From Hydractinia symbiolongicarpus (Eukaryota; Cnidaria; Hydrozoa; Anthoathecata; Hydractiniidae), in contig NC_079884.1 of assembly GCF_029227915.1 (NCBI RefSeq), positions 30,134,001 through 30,198,000 of the forward strand: a stretch of DNA of 64,000 nucleotides, written 5' to 3'. The notes under the pieces are model-generated. The model saw only the letters and a program-made list of their open reading frames with translations, was not told where the DNA came from and did not search any database. Shown here piece by piece: positions 1-12,100 of this stretch. Each line of letters begins with the position of its first letter. The first letter of the stretch is position 1. A program made the translations under genes and the position numbers.

Positions 1-1603
1 AAACTACACGTCTTTTGCGTTTTAGTGGTGAAAAAATAATTTAAAAAATCGTTCGGGAAATGATTTTACTCCATGGGTACTTTCTTTGTATACTTTTCAC
101 TACACGGGCCGAGTCCAGGATTTACGGGAAATCGTAGGTTTTCGTTTGCCGGCGATTAAACTTCTTTTATTCAGCGTCTCATCAAAAATGAAAACATTTT
201 TGAAAACAAAAAGTCTCATGCGTTTTAGTGGTGAAAAAATAATTTAAAAAATCGTTCGGGAAATGAGTTTACTCCCTGGGTGCTTTCTTTGTATACTTTT
301 GACTATACGGGCTGAGCCCGGGATTTACGGGAAATGGCGGGTTTTCGTTTGCCGGAGATTAAACTTCTTTTATTCAGCGTCTCATCAAAAATGAAAACAT
401 TTTTGAAAACTACAAGTCTCATGCGTTTTAGTGGTGAAAAGATAATTTAAAAAATCGTTTTGGAAATGAGTTTACTCACAGGGTACTTTCTTTGTATACA
501 TTCGACTATACAGGCCAAGCCGGGATGTACGGGAAATCGCGGGTTTTCGTTTGCCGGCGATTAAACCGCATTCATTAAGCGTCTCATCAAAAATGAAAAC
601 ATTTCTGAAAATTACAAGTCTCATGCGTTTTAGTGGTGAAAAAATAATTTAAAAAATCGTTTGGGAAATGAGTTTACTCCCTGGGTACTTTCTTTGTATA
701 CTTTTGACTATACGGGCCGAGTCCGGGATTTACGGGAAGTCGCGGGTTTTCGTTTGAGGGCGCTTAAACTTCTTTTATTCAGCGTCTCATCAAAAATGAA
801 AACATTTCTGAAAACTAAAAGTCTCATGGGCTTTAGTGGTGAAATAATAATTTAGAAAATCGTTCGGGAAATGAGTTTACACCCTGGGTACTTTCTTTGT
901 ATACTTTTGACTATACGAGCTGAGCCCGGGATTTACGGGAAATTGCGGGTTTTCGTTTGCCGGCGATTAAACCACTTTCATTAAGCGTCTCATCAAAAAT
1001 GAAGAGATTTCTGAAAACTACAAGTCTCATGCGTTTTATTGTTGAAAAAATAATTTAAAAAATCGTTCGGGAAATGAGTTTACTCCCTGGGTACTTTCTT
1101 TGTATACTTTTGACTATACGGGCCAAGCCCGGGATTTACGGGAAATCGCGGGTTTTTGTTTGCCGGCGTTTAAACCACATTCATTAAGCGTCTCATCAAA
1201 AATGAAAACATTTCTGAAAACTACAAGTCTTACGCGTTTTAGTGATGAAAAAATAATTTAAAAAATCGTTCGGTAAATGAGTTTACTTCCTAGGTACTTT
1301 CTTTGTATACATTCGACTATACAAGCCAAGCCCGGGATTCACGGGAAATCGCGGATTTTCGTTTGCCGGCGATTAAACCACCTTCATTAAGCGTCTCATC
1401 AAAAATGAAAACATTTCTGAAAACTACAAGTCTCATGCGTTTTAGTGGTAAAAAAATTATTTAAAAAATCGTTCGGGAAATGAGTTTACTCCCTGGGTAC
1501 TTTCTTTGTATACTTTTGACTATACCGGCCGAGTCCGGGATTTACGGGAAATCGCGGGTTTTCGTTTGCCGGCGATTAAACTTCTTTTATTCAACGTCTC
1601 ATC
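1..1603 (-). repeat. Satellite array, reverse-orientation segment (about 8 monomers)
   Basis: This stretch consists of about eight copies of the same 202/203-bp monomer that fills the rest of the window, read as its reverse complement. Recognisable landmarks are gtctcatcaaaaatg, tttgccggcgattaaac, gggatttacggg and ccctgggtactttc, repeating every 202-203 bases. The monomers belong mostly to variants also seen just right of the junction (the gagtccggg and cttcttttattcagcg forms). The left end is cut by the window edge. No gene is visible; the 64-codon open frame at 661-855 is simply the monomer read through. Confidence 0.95.
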
Positions 1604-1608
1604 CGTAT
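1600..1608. other. Satellite strand-switch (inversion) junction
   Basis: Left of this point the monomers run in reverse orientation and end in gtctcatc. Right of it they run forward, starting at cgtatagtcaaatg. The switch falls at 1603/1604, with at most one shared base (the c at 1603). The two arms meet at different monomer phases. The ctatac at 1520-1525 pairs with gtatag at 1605-1610, and the arms then stay complementary outward for the available length, leaving a 79-nt unpaired centre (1526-1604). No foreign sequence lies at the junction. Confidence 0.9.
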
Positions 1609-1689
1609 AGTCAAATGTATACAAAGAAAGTACCCAGGGAGTGAACTCATTTCCCGAACGATTTTTTAAATTATTTTTTCACCACTAAA

Positions 1690-2510
1690 ACGCATGAGAC
1701 TTGTAGTTTTCAGAAATGTTTTCATTTTTGATGAGACGCTGAATAAAGGAAGTTTAATCGCCGGTAAACGAAAACCCGCGATTTCCCGTAAATCCCGGAC
1801 TCAGCCCGTATAGTCAAAAGTATACAAAGAAAGTACCCAGGGACTAAACTCATTTTCCGAACGATTTTTTAAATTATTTTTTCACCACTAAAACGCATGA
1901 GACTTGTAGTTTTCAGAAATGTTTTCATTTTTGATGAGACGTTTAATGAAAGTGGTTTAATCGCCGGCAAACGAAAACCCGCGATTACCAGTAAATCCCG
2001 GGCTTGGCCCGTACAGTCGAATGTACACAAAGAAAGTACCCAGGGAGTAAACTCATTTCCCGAACGGTTTTTTAAATTATTTTTTCACCACTAAAACGCA
2101 TGAGACTTGTAGTTTTCAGAAATGTTTTCATTTTTGATGAGACGCTGAATAAAGGAAGTTTAATCGCCGGTAAACGAAAACCCGCGATTTCCCGTAAATC
2201 CCGGACTCTGCCCGTATAGTCAAAAGTATACAAAGAAAGTACCCAGGGACTAAACTCATTTTCCGAACGATTTTTTAAATTATTTTTTCACCACTAAAAC
2301 GCATGAGACTTGTAGTTTTCAGAAATGTTTTCATTTTTGATGAGACGTTTAATGAAAGTGGTTTAATCGCCGGCAAATGAAAACCCGCGATTACCAGTAA
2401 ATCCCGGGCTTGGCCCGTACAGTCGAATGTACACAAAGAAAGTACCCAGGGAGTAAACTCATTTCCCGAACGGTTTTTTAAATTATTTTTTCACCACTAA
2501 AACGCATGAG
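1690..2510 (+). repeat. Tandem duplication of a satellite dimer (about 406 bp)
   Basis: Two consecutive copies of a two-monomer unit are nearly identical. Each copy has a tgaataaagg monomer with the ggactaaactcattttccg form, followed by a gacgtttaatgaaagtgg monomer with the rare gcgattaccagtaaatc change. That rare change occurs at 1981 and again at 2387, 406 bp apart. The two copies differ at a few single bases. Confidence 0.75.
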
Positions 2511-5500
2511 ACTTGTAGTTTTCAAAAATGTTTTCATTTTTGATGAGACACTTAATGAAAGGGGTTTAATCGCCGGCAAACAAAAACCCGCGATTTCCCG
2601 TAAATCCCGGGCATGGCCCGTATAGTCGAATGTATACAAAGAAAGTACCCAGTGAGCAACTCATTTCCCGAACAATTTTTTAAATTATTTTTCACCACTA
2701 AAACGCATGGGACTTGTAGGTTTCAAAAATGTTTTCATTTTTGATGAGACGCCTAATGAAAGGGGTTTAATCGCCGGCAATCAAAAACCGGCGATTTCCC
2801 GTAAATCCCGGGCTTGGCCCGTATAGTCGAATGTATACAAAGAAAGTACCCAGGGAGTAACTCATTTCCCGAACAATTTTTTAAATTATTTTTTCACCAC
2901 TAAAACGCATGAGACTTGTAGGTTTCAAAAATGTTTTCATTTTTGATGAGACGCTTAATGAAAGAGGTTTCATCGCCGGCAAACGAAAACCCGCGATTTC
3001 CCGTAAATCCCGGGCTTGGCCCGTATAGTCGAATGTATACAAAGAAAGTACCCTGTGAGTAAACTCATTTCCAGAACGATTTTTTAAATTACTTTTTTAA
3101 CACTAAAACGCATAAGATTTGTAGTTTGCAAAAATGTTTTCATTTTTGATGAGACGCTGAATAAAAGAATTTTAATCGCCGGCAAACGAAAACCCGATTT
3201 CCCGTAAATCCCGGGCTTGGCCCGTATAGTCAAAAGCATACAAAGAAAGTACCCAGGGAGTAAACACATTTTCCGAACGATTTTTTAAATTATTTCTTCA
3301 CCACTAAAACGCATGAGACTTGTAGTTTTTAAAAGTGTTTTCATTTTTGATGAGACGCTGAATAAAAGAAATTTAATCGCCGGCAAACGAAAACTCGCGA
3401 TTTCCCGTAAATCCCGGGCTTGGCCCGTATAGTTGAATGTATACAAAGAAAGTACCCAGGGAGTAAACTCATTTCCCGAACGATTTTTTAAATTATTTTT
3501 TCACCACTAAAACGCATGAGACTTGTAGTTTTCAAAACTGTTTTCATTTTTGATGAGACGCTTAATGGAAGAGGTTTAATCGCCGGCAAACGAAAACCCG
3601 CCATTTCCCGTAAATCCCAGTCTTGGCCCGTATAGTCGAATGTATACAAAGAAAGTACCCAGGGAGTAACTCATTTCCCGAACAATTTTTTAAATTATTT
3701 TTTCACCACTAGAATGCATGAGACTTGTAGTTTTCAAAATTGTTTTCATTTTTGATGAGACGCTTAATGAAAGGGGTTTAATCGCCGGCAATCAAAAACC
3801 CGCGATTTCCCGTAAATCCCGAGCTTGGCCCGTATAGTCGAATGTATACAAAGAAAGTACCCAGGGAGTAACTCATTTCCCGAACAATTTTTTAAATTAT
3901 TTTTTCACCACTAAAACGCATGAGACTTGTAGGTTTCAAAAATGTTTTCATTTTTGATGAGACGCTTAATGAAAGAGGTTTCATCGCCGCAAACGAAAAC
4001 CCGCGATTTCCCGTAAATCCCGGACTCGGCCCGTATAGTCAAAAGTATACAAAGAAAGTACCCAGGGAGTAAACTCATTTCCCGAACGATTTTTTTAATT
4101 ATTATTTCACCACTAAAGCCCATGAGACTTCTAGTTTTTAAAAATGTTTTCATTTTTGATGAGACGCTGAATAAAGAAAGTTTAATCGCCGGTAAACGAA
4201 AACCCGCGATATCCCGTAAATCCCGGACTCAGCCCGTATAGACAAATGTATACAAAGAAAGTACCCAGGGAGTAAACTCATTTCCCGAACGATTTTTTAA
4301 ATTATTTTTCTACCACTAAAACGCATGAGACTTGTAGTTTTCGGAAATGTTTTCATTTTTGATGAGACGCTGAATAAAGGAAGTTTAATCGCCGGTAAAC
4401 GAAAACCCGCGATTTCCCGTAAATCCCGGGCTTGGCTCGTACAGTCGAATGTATACAAAGAAAGTACCCAGGGAGTAACTCTTTTCCCGAACAACTTTTA
4501 AATTATTTTTTCACCACTAAAACGCATGAGACTTGTAGGTTTCAAAAATGTTCTCATTTTTGATGAGACGCTTTATGAAAGGGGTTTAATCGCCGGCAAT
4601 CAAAAACCCGCAATTTCCCGTAAATCCCGGGCTTGGCCCGTATAGTCGAATGTATACAAAGAAAGTACCCAGGGAGTAACTCATTTCCCGAACAATTTTT
4701 TAAATTATTTTTTCACCACTAAAACGCATGAGACTTGTAGGTTTCAAAAATGTTTTCATTTTTGATGAGACGCTTAATGTAAGAGGTTTCATCGCCAGCA
4801 AACGAAAACCCGCGATATCCCGTAAATCCCGGACTCAGCCCGTATAGTCAAATGTATACAAAGAAAGTACCCAGGGAGTAAACTCATTTCCCGAACGATT
4901 TTTTAAATTATTTTTTTACCACTAAAACGCATGAGACTTGTAGTTTTCAGAAATGTTTTCATTTTTGATGAGACACTGAATAAAGGAAGTTTAATCGCCG
5001 GTAAACGAAAACCCGCGATTTCCCGTAAATCCCGGACTCAGCCCGTATAGTCAAAAGTATACAAAGAAAGTACCCAGGGACTAAACTCATTTCCGGAACG
5101 ATTTTTTAAATTATTTTTTCGCCACTAAAACGCATAAGACTTGTAGTTTTCAAAAATGTTTTCATTTTTGATGAGACGCTTAATGAAAGGGGTTTAATCG
5201 CCGGCAATCAAAAACCCGCGATTTCCCGTAAATCCCGGGCTTGGCCCGTATAGTCGAATGTATACCAAGAAAGTACCCAGGGAGTAACTCATTTCCCGAA
5301 CAATTTTTTAAATTATTTTTTCACCACTAAAACGCATGAGACTTGAAGGTTTCAAAAATGTTTTCATTTTTGATGAGACGCTTAATGTAAGAGGTTTCAT
5401 CGCCGGCAAACGAAAACCCGCGATTTCCCGTAAATCCCGGACTCGGCCCGTATAGTCAAATGTATACAAAGAAAGTACCAAGGGAGTAAACTCATTTCCC

Positions 5501-8500
5501 GAACGATTTTTTAAATTATTTTTTCACCACTAAAACGCATGAGACTTGTAGTTTTCAGAAATGTTTTCATTTTTGATGAGACGCTGAATAAAGGACGTTT
5601 AATTGCCGGTAAACGAAAACCCGCAATTTCCCGTAAATCCCGGACTCAGCCCGTATAGTCAAAAGTATACAAAGAAAGTACTCTGTGAGTAAACTCTTTT
5701 CCAGAACGATTTTGTAAATTACTTTTTCACCACTAAAACGCATAAGACTTGTAGTTTTCAAAAATGTTTTCATTTTTGAAGAGACGCTTAATGAAAGGGG
5801 TTTAATCGCCTGCAAACAAAAACCCGCGATTTCCCGTAAATCCCGGGCTTGGCCCGTATAGTCGAATGTATACAAAGAAAGTACCCAGGGAGTAACTCAT
5901 TTCCCGAACAATTTCTTAAATTATTTTTTCACCACTAAAACGCATGAGACTTGTAGGTTTCAAAAATGTTTTCATTTTTGATGAGACGCCTAATGAAAGG
6001 GGTTTAATCGCCGGCAATCAAAAACCCGCGATTTCCCGTAAATCCCGGGCTTGGCCCGTATAGTCGAATGTACACAAAGAAAGTACCCAGGGAGTAACTC
6101 ATTTCCCGAACAATTTTTTAAATTATTTTTTCACCACTAAAACGCATGAGACTTGTAGGTTTCAAAAATGTTTTCATTTTTGATGAGACGCTTAATGAAA
6201 GAGGTTTCACCGCCGGCAAACGAAAACCCGCGATTTCCCGTAAATCCTGGGCTTGGCCCGTATAGTCGAATGTATACAAAGAAAGTACCCTGTGAGTAAA
6301 CTCATTTCCAGAACGATTTTTTAAATTATTTTTTTACCACTAAAACGCATAAGACTTGTAGTTTGCAAAAATGTTTTCATTTTTGATGAGACGCTGAATA
6401 AAAGAATTTTAATCGCCGGCAAACGAAAACCCGCGATTTCCCGTATTTCCCGGGCTTGGCCCGTATAGTCAAAAGCATACAAAGAAAGTACCCAGGGAGT
6501 AAACACATTTTCCGAACGATTTTTTAAATTATTTCTTCACCACTAAAACGCATGAGACTTGTAGTTTTTAAAAATGTTTTCATTTTTGATGAGACGCTTA
6601 ATGAAAGGGGTTTAATCGCCGGCAAACAAAAACCGGCGATTTCCCGTAAATCCCGGGCTTGGCCCGTATAGTTGAATGTATACAAAGAAAGTACCCAGGG
6701 AGTAACTAATTTCCCGAACAATTTTTTAAATTATTATTTCACCACTAAAGCCCATGAGACTTCTAGTTTTTAAAAATGTTTTCATTTTTGATGAGACGCT
6801 TAATGAAAGGGGTTTAATCGCCGGCAATCAAAAACCCGCGATTTCCCGTAAATCCCGGGCTTGGCCCGTATAGTCGAATGTATACAAAGAAAGTACCCAG
6901 GGAGTAACTCATTTCCCGAACAATTTTTAAAATTATTTTTTCACCATTAAAACGTATGAGACTTGTAGTTTTCAAAAATGTTTTCATTTTTGATGAGACG
7001 CTTAATGAAAGGGGTTTAATCGCCAGCAATCAAAAACCCGCGATTTCCCGTAAATCCCGGGCTTGGCCGTATAGTCGAATGTATACAAAGAAAGTACCCA
7101 GGGAGTAACTCATTTCCCGAACAATTTTTTAAATTATTTTTTCACCACTAAAACGCATGAGACTTGAAGGTTTCAAAAATGTTTTCATTTTTGATGAGAC
7201 GCTTAATGTAAGAGGTTTCATCGCCGGCAAACGAAAACCCGCGATTTCCCGTAAATCCAGGACTCGGCCCGTATAGTCAAATGTATACAAAGAAAGTACC
7301 CAGGGAGTAAACTCATTTCCCGAACGATTTTTTAAATTATTTTTTCACCACTAAAACGCATGAGACTTGTAGTTTTCAGAAATGTTTTCATTTTTGATGA
7401 GACGCTGAATAAAGGACGTTTAATCGCCGGTAAACGAAAACCCGCGATTTCCCGTAAATCCCGGACTCAGCCCGTATAGTCAAAAGTATACAAAGAAAGT
7501 ACCCAGGGACTAAACTCATTTCCCGAACGATTTTTTAAATTATTTTTTCACCACTAAAACGCATGAGACTTGTAGTTTTTAAAAATGTTTTCATTTTTGA
7601 TGAGACGTTTAATGAAAGTGGTTTAATCGCCGGCAAACGAAAACCCGCGATTTCCCGTAAATCCCAAGCTTGGCGCGTATAGTCGAATGTATACAAAGAA
7701 AGTACCCTGTGAGTAAACTCATTTCCAGAACGATTTTTTAAATTACTTTTTCACCACTAAAACGCATAAGACTTGTAGTTTTCAAAAATGTTTTTATTTT
7801 TGATGAGACGCTTGATGAAAGGGGTTTAATCGCCGGCAAACAAAAACCCGCGATTTCCCGTAAATCCCGGGCTTGGCCCGTATAGTCAAATGTATACAAA
7901 GAAAGTACCCAGGGAGTAACTTATTTCCCGAACAATTTTTTAAATTACTTTTTCACCACTAAAATGCATGAGACTTGTAGGTTTCAAAAATGTTTTCATT
8001 TTTGATGAGACGCTTAATGAAAGGGGTTTAATCGCCTGCAAACAAAAACCCGCGATTTCCCGAAAATCCCGGGCTTGGCCCGTATAGTCGAATGTATACA
8101 AAGAAAGTACCCAGGGAGTAACTCATTTCCCGAACAATTTTTTAAATTATTTTTTCACCACTAAAACACATGAGACTTGTAGGTTTCAAAAATGTTTTCA
8201 TTTTTGATGAGACGCCTAATGAAAGGGGTTTAATCGCCGGCAATCAAAAACCCGCGATTTCCCGTAAATCCCGGGCTTGGCCCGTATAGTCGAATGTACA
8301 CAAAGAAAGTACCCAGGGAGTAACTCATTTCCCGAACAATTTTTTAAATTATTTTTTCACCACTAAAACGCATGAGACTTGTAGGTTTCAAAAATGTTTT
8401 CATTTTTGATGAGACGCTTAATGAAAGAGGTTTCACCGCCGGCAAACGAAAACCCGCGATTTCCCTTAAATCCCGGGCTTGGCCCGTATAGTCGAATGTA

Positions 8501-9199
8501 TACAAAGAAAGTACCCTGTGAGTAAACTCATTTCCAGAACGATTTTTTAAATTATTTTTTTACCACTAAAACGCATAAGACTTGTAGTTTGCAAAAATGT
8601 TTTCTTTTTTGAAGAGACGCTGAATAAAAGAATTTTAATCGCCGGCAAACGAAAACCCGCGATTTCCCGTATATCCCGGGCTTGGCCCGTATAGTCAAAA
8701 GCATACAAAGAAAGTACCCAGGGAGTAAACACATTTTCCGAACGATTTTTTAAATTATTTCTTCACCACTAAAACGCATGAGACTTGTAGTTTTCAAAAA
8801 TGTTTTCATTTTTGATGAGACGCTTAATGAAAGGGGTTTAATCGCCGGCAAACAAAAACCCGCGATTTCCCGTAAATCCCAGGCTTGGCCCGCATAGTCG
8901 AATGTATACAAAGAAAGTACCCAGGGAGTAACTCATTTCCCGAACAATTTTTTAAATTATTTTTTCACCACTAAAACGCATGGGACTTGTAGGTTTCAAA
9001 AATGTTTTCATTTTTGATGAGACGCCTAATGAAAGGGGTTTAATCGCCGGCAATCAAAAACCCGCGATTTCCCGTAAATCCCGGGCTTGGCCCGTATAGT
9101 CGAATGTATACAAAGAAAGTACCCAGGGAGTAACTCATTTCCCGAACAATTTTTTAAATTATTTTTTCACCACTAAAACGCATGAGACTTGTAGGTTTC

Positions 9200-12100
9200 A
9201 AAAATGTTTTCATTTTTGATGAGACGCTTAATGAAAGAGGTTTCATCGCCGGCAAACGAAAACCCGCGATTTCCCGTAAATCCCGGGCTTGGCCCGTATA
9301 GTCGAATGTATACAAAGAAAGTACCCTGTGAGTAAACTCATTTCCAGAACGATTTTTTAAATTATTTTTTTACCACTGAAACGCATAAGATTTGTAGTTT
9401 GCAAAAATGTTTTCATTTTTGATGAGACGCTGAATAAAAGAATTTTAGTCGCCGGCAAACGAAAACCCGATTTCCCGTAAATCCCGGGCTTGGCCCGTAT
9501 AGTCAAAAGCATACAAAGAAAGTACCCAGGGAGTAAACACATTTTCCGAACGATTTTTTAAATTATTTCTTCACCACTAAAACGCATGAGACTTGTAGTT
9601 TTTAAAAGTGTTTTCATTTTTGATGAGACGCTGAATAAAAGAAATTTAATTGCCGGCAAACGAAAACCCGCGATTTCCCGTAAATCCCGGGCTTGGCCCG
9701 TATAGTTGAATGTATCTAAAGAAAGTACCCAGGGAGTAAACTCATTTCCCGAACGATTTTTTAAATTATTTTTTCACCACTAAAATGCATGAGACTTGTA
9801 GTTTTCAAAAATGTTTTCATTTTTGATGAGACGCTTAATAAAAGAAGTTTAATCGCCGGTAAACGAAAACCCGCAATTTCCCGTAAATCCCGGGCTTGGC
9901 CCGCATAGTTAAAAGTATACAAAGAAAGTACCCAGGGTGTAAACTCATTTCCCGAACGATTTTTTAAATTATTTTTTCACCACTAAAACGCATGAGACTT
10001 GTAGTTTTCGAAAATGTTTTCATTTTTGATGAGACGCTTAATAAAAGAAGTTTAATCGCCGGCAAATGAAAACCCGCGATTTCCCGTACATCCCGGGCTT
10101 GGCCCGTATAGTTGAATGTATACAAAGAAAGTACCCAGGGAGTAAACTCATTTCCCGAACGATTTTTTAAATTATTTTTTCACCACTAAAACGCATGAGA
10201 CTTGTAGTTTTCAAAATTGTTTTCATTTTTGATGAGACGCTTAATGGAAGATGTTTAATCGCAGGCAAACGAAAACCCGCGATTTCCCGTAAATCCCAGT
10301 CTTGGCCCGTATAGTCGAATGTATACAAAGAAAGTACCCAGGGAGTAACTCATTTCCCGAACAATTTTTTAAATTATTTTTTCACCACTAGAACGCATGA
10401 GACTTGTAGTTTTCAAAATTGTTTTCATTTTTGATGAGACGCCTAATGAAAGGGGTTTAATCGCCGGCAATCAAAAACCCGCGATTTCCCGTAAATCCCG
10501 GGCTTGGCCCGTCTAGTCGAATGTATACAAAGAAAGTACCCAGGGAGTAACTCATTTCCCGAACAATTTTTTAAATTATTTTTTCACCACTAAAACGCAT
10601 GAGACTTGTAGGTTTTAAAAATGTTTTCATTTTTGATGAGACGCTTAATGAAAGAGGTTTCATCGCCGCAAACGAAAACCCGCGATTTCCCGTAAATCCC
10701 GGACTCGGCCCGTATAGTCAAAAGTATACAAAGAAAGTACCCAGGGAGTAACTCATTTCCCGAACAATTTTTTAAATGATTTTTTCACCACTAGAACGCA
10801 TGAGACTTGTAGTTTTCAAAATTGTTTTCATTTTTGATGAGACGCTTAATGAAAGGGGTTTAATCGCCGGCAATCAAAAACCCGCGATTTCCCGTAAATC
10901 CCGGGCTTGGCCCGTATAGTCGAATGTATACAAAGAAAGTACCCAGGGAGTAACTCATTTCCCGAACAATTTTTTAAATTATTTTTTCACCACTAAAACG
11001 CATGAGACTTGTAGGTTTAAAAAATGTTTTCATTTTTGATGAGACGCTTAATGAAAGAGGTTTCATCGCCGCAACCGAAAACCCGCGATTTCCCGTAAAT
11101 CCCGGACTCGGCCCGTATAGTCAAAAGTATACAAAGAAAGTACCCAGGGAGTAAACTCATTTCCCGAACGATTTTTTTAATTATTATTTCACCACTAAAG
11201 CCCATGAGACTTCTAGTTTTTAAAAATGTTTTCATTTTTGATGAGACGCTGAATAAAGAAAGTTTAATCGCCGGTAAACGAAAACCCGCGATTTCCCGTA
11301 AATCCCGGACTCAGACCGTATAGTCAAAAGTATACAAAGAAAGTACCCAGGGAGTAAACTCATTTCCCGAACGATTTTTTTAATTATTATTTCACCACTA
11401 AAGCCCATGAGACTTCTAGTTTTTAAAAATGTTTTCATTTTTGATGAGACGCTTAATGAAAGGGGTTTAATCGCCGGCAAACAAAAACCTGCGATTTCCC
11501 GTAAATCCCGGGCTTGGCTCGTATAGTCGAATGTATACAAAGAAAGTACCCAGGGAGTAACTCTTTTCCCGAACAACATTTAAATTATTTTTTCACCACT
11601 AAAACGCATGAGACTTGTAGGTTTCAAAAATGTTTTCATTTTTGATGAGACGCTTTATGAAAGGGGTTTAATCGCCGGCAATCAAAAACCCGCGATTTCC
11701 CGTAAATCCCGGGCTTGGCCCGTATAGTCGAATGTATACAAAGAAAGTACCCAGGGAGTAACTCATTTCCCGTACAGTTTTTTAAATTATTTTTTCACCA
11801 CTAAAACGCATGAGACTTGTAGGTTTCAAAAATGTTTTCATTTTTGATGAGACGCTTAATGTAAGAGGTTTCATCGCCGGCAAACGAAAACCCGCGATAT
11901 CCCGTAAATCCCGGACTCAGCCCGTATAGTCAAATGTATACAAAGAAAGTACCCAGGGAGTAAACTCATTTCCCGAACGATTTTTTAAATTATTTTTTTA
12001 CCACTAAAACGCATGAGACTTGTAGTTTTCAGAAATGTTTTCATTTTTGATAAGACACTGAATAAAGGAAGTTTAATCGCCGGTAAACGAAAACCCGCGA

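Noticed and set aside
2010-2035. Paired change gtatag...gtatac to gtacag...gtacac as a compensatory structural change
   Set aside because: The two altered motifs are direct rather than inverted copies, and intermediates with only one change exist (for example near 6070 and 8297), so base-pair compensation is not supported.
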